NCBI RefSeq assembly: GCF_035046485.1
Contig: NC_085137.1
Span: forward strand, 17,575,346-17,639,345
DNA: 64,000 nucleotides
Origin: Aedes albopictus
Lineage: Eukaryota > Arthropoda > Insecta > Diptera > Culicidae
Direction: 5' to 3'
A model generated the notes under the pieces. The model was not told where the DNA came from, searched no databases, and saw only the letters and a program-made list of their open reading frames with translations. Numbering within the stretch: position 1 is the first letter of the stretch; every line of letters starts with the position of its first letter. The translations under genes and the position numbers were made by a program. Below are positions 56,601-62,600 of this stretch, one piece after another.

Positions 56601-59600
56601 ATACAAATGCTCCATAGAAAAATGCAAATGCCCCATAAAAAAATGAAATTTCACCATAGAAAATAGACAAATGCTCCATAAGTATTATCAAGAGGATCAA
56701 AGTAAGCCGTGTTGAAAGCGGATGTGAAAATTTTTCGTGCTGCAAATTTTCTTCTGTCAATTTCAAAAATCTATAATGTAGTTGATTATATTTCTGATAG
56801 AATTTGTGTTAGATTGTCTTTCAAGAAGTATAATCCGGTGCATACAGGATGCTGGCCAGTGTGTTTCAGAGTGAAAAAGTGAAAGTTTAAATTCCGTTAA
56901 GAGTGGCGGTTGAGAGTTGGTTAAGAAGCAGCTAACATAGAAAAAAAATGAACCTCAAACGGGAGCAATTAAGAAAATCACGGATTTTTTAGTGCCGTTA
57001 GCTTTGGTGTATTCGTTGTGGAAAAAGAGAGAATCGGTAAAAGATAGACGGGGAACCATGAGGAAAGATCTTTCTGATTTATTTATCTCGTGTCATTTTG
57101 TTCTTATTTGTGAATCGATCGCGTTCGGCATTGTCTCACGCGTGGGTGTTTAAGATGTTTAGCATTGTGTTCTCCTTAGTTGCAAACGCATAACTTATGT
57201 GGGGTGAGTTTTGAAGCACAATAGATCGCGTCCACTGTCCAAGGTTTAGAATGGTATTTCTTCGCGAGCGCATGAATATTCGCGAATCAAAACATTACAT
57301 TCGTTTACCAAGACGAAATCCTCAACACATCTCCCTTTCCCCTATCCAAACTCCTAGTGATTTCTCGTAGTAACGCAGAGAATTCCTCGGTTATTGGCCT
57401 AAGCGAGATTCACGTCATCACTTCCTCTCCTATCCTCAGTTGACCTGCATTCGGACGCGGCCGGCGCTGGTATTGCTTATTGAAAAGTATTGGGATTACA
57501 GCATTTACACAATGAAGAGAAAGCTAATCCCAAGCATCATCTGTTGGTTCTTTGTGTAAATGCAGTTGTCCTTGCAATAACAGAGGAGCAACCGCGGGCG
57601 GTCAATCATGCTCATGCTCATGCTCATGCTCAAATGCTCCATAAGTATTATCAAAACTGCACCACATAAAATACAATTTGCTCCATAAAAAAATGAAAAT
57701 TCTCCACAACTTTAAACATTTGCAATCACTAAAGCAGTGCAATGTAAAGCAATTAAGCCCTGTCGAATTAAATTATGAAAATATGCTATCTACGGAGGAT
57801 TCTTATTTTTATGGAGCAATTCATATTTTCTATGGTGCAGTTTGTTAATACTTATGGAGCATTTATCTATTTTCTATGGTGCAATTTCAATTTTTTGTGG
57901 TGCAATTTTATTTTTCTATGGAGCAATATTCAATTTTCTATGGGTACAATTTTATTTTTTTATGAAACATATGCATTTTTCTATGGAGCATTTGTATTTT
58001 ATTATGGAGCATTTCAGTATTATTTAATGGTGCATAATTTCACTTTTAATGTGAAAATTTTATGTTTTACCGGTACATTTTTTATTATATATGAAACGTT
58101 TTTAATTATTTATGGGTAGCATTGTACATTTTCAGGGAACATATGTTCATTCTTTATGGAGCGCTTTTTGATTTTTTATGGAGCGTTTCTATTTGTTTAT
58201 GGGTGCAATAAATAGGCTGCCCTTTGGAAGGTGTTCAAAAGAAATCCAATGCAAAATTTCTGAAGGTATTCAAAACTTTTGATTTTCTTGGAGAAATCCT
58301 TGGAAGAGTTTTTCGAAAGAATCTCAGGAGAGATTTTTGACAACAAAAAAACATTCAGAGATTTCTTAGGAAGCTCATGGAACTCTAGAAGAGTTTCTGT
58401 AGCAATGGATGGATGCATGGAAGCATGGATGATTCTATAAAACAATCCCTGGAGAACTTTTTGAAGGAATTCAGGGTATATTTTCGGCAAGAAACTCCTG
58501 GTTGATTTTCTAATGGAAGAATTTATAAAAGAGTTTTTAGTATTTCATTGTTCTTAGTTTGTGGATAAATCTTTAGGGAACTTCTGAGATATTCATAAAT
58601 AATTATATGGATGTTCCAAAGAAATCTCTTGAACAATTGTTAAAGGAATTTTCAGAGAAATCTCAGAAAGAATCCCTGGCAAAATTCGATATTGCTGAAT
58701 AATAAACAACGAGGATAGACTTGATAATAAATTCGACCAAGACGAAGTATATGATTACAGGTAGGAACAGAGGCAACCCTCAGGTAGTTGATAAATATGC
58801 TTCAGTAAGAGTAACATTTGTTCGTTTTTCTGCATGAGTTTCCAAGCCCTAGTACCGTGAACTGGGGTCAAATTGATCTCCGGGTCCAAATTGATCAGAT
58901 AGTTTTCCATTAAATAAGGCATACTTTAAATAGTTTCTTCACAAACATCGTTTAGTATCTGATTCTAACTGCACGATACATGAAATGAAACTATTGAAAG
59001 TATGCTCAATCTACAGCAAAAACGTCTGATCAATTTCGACCCGAAGGTCTTTTTTTTAATCACGTGTGCTTTAACGTGATGTGTGTTTAAAAGCTAATTC
59101 TACTCTAAAAAACCGCAGATCAATTCGACCACGGTTTACGGTACTCACTGTTCCTCAACCCCAAACTACATCAATGCATTTTGACAAGTTTCCAAAAGAA
59201 AAACACGGAATAAACAGGGGAATTTTCGAAACAATATTTGATGGAATTTTTGAAGGAATTCCGAAAATAATTACTGAACGAATAATTGGGGGCATTTTTG
59301 CAAGAACCATTTAAGAAATTCTTCAGTAAATACGTGGAGGAGTTTCTAATTTTCAGAAGAAATTATTACCAGATTTTTTGAAGCAACACAAGAAAACATT
59401 GTTGAACCCTTTATAATTTCCTGAATCCTTGGAGGAATTTCAGCAGAAATGCCTGGAGGGATTTCTATGGAAACCCTTGGAGAAATTGCTGAAGCAAACA
59501 GGAAGAATACCGGAAAAAATCTTTGGATAAATTCCTGAAAGAATACATGAGAAGAAATCCTTTGAGGAGTTCTTAAAGGTTCTCTGAGGGAAGATCCTGA

Positions 59601-62600
59601 AGTAATCATTGGAGGAACTGCTGAAGGAAACCAGGGAATACCTAATGGAATACTTGTGGAAATATTTAAACGGATTCATAAACAATCATCGAATAAATTG
59701 CTTAAGTAATACTTAGAGACATCTTTGGAAATATTCCTGGAGTAATAGTAGCAAATCCACCAAAAGGATAACTCAACCTTTTGGGGCAAAATGGTTTTGC
59801 AACTGCTTTCACCAGCTCACTGGACTCCAATAAGTTTGTTATGCTGTTTTTGATCCAGGTCATATATTGCCCCTCCGGCCTGAAAGAGTTAGAGGAATTC
59901 TTGAGACAATCTTTGGAGGAGTTCCTGCAAGGTTTGATAGAGGATTTTTTTAAGAATTTCTTGGAGAAACCTCTGATGGAATCCCAAAATGATCTGATGG
60001 AATCCTAAAATGATCAAAAGAAACCTCTGGAGGAATCCTAAAATGATCTTGCGAAAAAATTCTATTAAATTTCTTTGAGGAATCCTAAGACAAATTCTTT
60101 GGAGGAAGCCTAAGAAAAAATCTAAAAATAACTTCTCAAGAATGGCTCAAAGAATAATTGGAGAAATTCTTGGAGAATCCTTGGAGAAATACATTAGGGA
60201 ATTCTTGGGGAAATTCTGGCAGAAATCCATGGAAATTTTTATGAAAGAATCTATGTTGAAAAAAATCTTTGGGAGTTCCCGAAGGATTTCTCAAAATAGA
60301 ATTGGAGGAGTTTATAAACGAGTCCTGCGAGGGATCCATTAAAGAACCCTTTGGAGGATTACCCCGAAGAATACGAATCGAAATTTTTGATGGAGTTTAT
60401 GCAGAAATTACTGGCGCAATTTTTATAGGAGTTATTGAGAAAAAAAATATATTTTAGGAAAAGGTCATACCTAGTTAAGTACCGTAAACCGGGATGAAAT
60501 TGATAATTCGGGTACCACATTGTAATTCCATCCTAAGAACTTCTTAACGTCGTAATGATCTTAAACTTCTTACCTCATCCAGTAAATTGATGTCTAGAGA
60601 TAAGCATGAACTTCTAAAAAATAGTTTTGCCTTATATTTTTAGAAATTGTAAATGTGTTCTTCAGTAAGTTGAAATAATTGATTGCCGCTAGCACTTCCG
60701 ATGAATTGTCTGTTTTGCCATTTTTTGTGGAGCCTTCATTGTAAAGTTATGTAGCTATGCGGAATATGAATAAGTTTAAAACATAACATTTTTCTGTTGA
60801 ATAGTCATTTATTGTGATAGAATTCTTTTATTTCAAAGAAAATTTCCTACCTTTAGGTGACTAGAGGGCAATTTCAAAATAATTTCTTATAATTTTGCAC
60901 TTCAACAGTCGAATTTACTTGCTGTAAGAGTTTTAGAAGAGCAAAACTAATCGAGGAAGGACATCTCTTTTCTAACCGATGTTCAATTATATGCTGATAA
61001 ATGTCAACCTAAAGGTGCATTTTATTTATTTTTTATATTTTGTTGTTGAGCTCTTTAATTATCAGTTGTTCGATACTGCACTTGTGTCACACGCAGCCCG
61101 AAATAGGTAGCGAGACGTCATCTCGACGTAAGAAGCATGCCATCGCCAATCAACAAGATGATGACTGACTCCGACACCGTTTAGCGATGACAATAACGGA
61201 CCTTCAGGAATGGCATCATGGAGGAAAATTGACTTCCGATCCCTCGAAGATATAAAAGGATGGACATACACTCCCGTTCAAAAGTTTGGGGTCACCCCCT
61301 CAAAAACATGTCATTTTTTTAGGCCCATATCTCCGCCAATTTGCGTCCGATTTCAAAACCCTAGGTTTCATTCAAAAGATAATAAGTCAAAGAAACTTTG
61401 AGCATGATTTAAAAGAAACTTTTTCAAAAAATTTTGTATGTAAACTTAACCCAAAGTTGCCAAATTTTCTAAAAAATGAATATAAACTTACGGCAGTATC
61501 GCTGGAAGTTGGGTCGACCAAATTTTTAAGATGAGAGCGGTAATATGGCCCATTTTCTATTAGCTTTCAACTGATTTTTACAGAACTTAGCTAAAAAATC
61601 TAGAAAAAAAGTAATTAAGTAAATTAATCCTTGATGTCATCGACCAAAAGTTTGGGGTCACCCCTCAATATGATGTATCGGCCAAAAGTTTGGGGTCACT
61701 TTCGTAAAACATGGAAAAGTGATTTGATGATATCTTCGTCATCTGTAGTTCAATTTTAATTCTTTTTGGCTCATTTCAAAGATAATTAACTAAATTTACG
61801 TTTGATGTCTTCAACTTAACGTATTTAACGATTTTTGTATATAAAAATGTTATGCAAAGTTAACACATTTCACCACACTTCAAAAAATGAGGCAACTTTA
61901 CGTTAAGTATTAGTATGTAAATTTCAACAAATATGTGTGGTTCAATGTCTATGCAGAAAGTATCATTCATTTCGTTTCAAATAAGCCAAGAAGAATTAAA
62001 ATTGAATGAAAGATGACAAAGATATCAACAAATCACTTTTCCATGTTTTACGATAGTGACCCCAAACTTTTGGCCGGTGACATCAAGGATCAATTTACTT
62101 AATAACTTTTTATCTAGATTTTTCAGCTAAGTTCTGTAAAAAGCAGTTGAAAGCTAATAGAAAATGGGTTATATTACCGCTCTCAGCTTAAAATTTGGTC
62201 AACCCAACTTCCAGCGACACTGCCGTAAGTTTATATTCATTTTTTAGAAAATTTGGCAACTTTAGGCTAAGTTTACATACAAAATTTTTTGAAAAAGTTT
62301 CTTTTAAATCATGTTTAAAGTTTCTTTGACTTATTATCTTTTGAATGAGACCTAGGGTATTGAAATCGAACGCAAATTGGCGAAGATATGGGCCTAAAAA
62401 AATGGCATGTTTTTAGGGGGTGACCCCAAACTTTTTATCGGGAGTGCATGAAGAAATTTCTGACGCAATTTTCGAAAATTGTTTAACTCTTATAGGAAAA
62501 GGACATACGAGTTAAAGTACTAGGTTTAAAGGACAATTTCACCGTCTTAGACCTTACGGCCTCTACAGACTGAATATTACTAGCATTCGACAACGGACAG

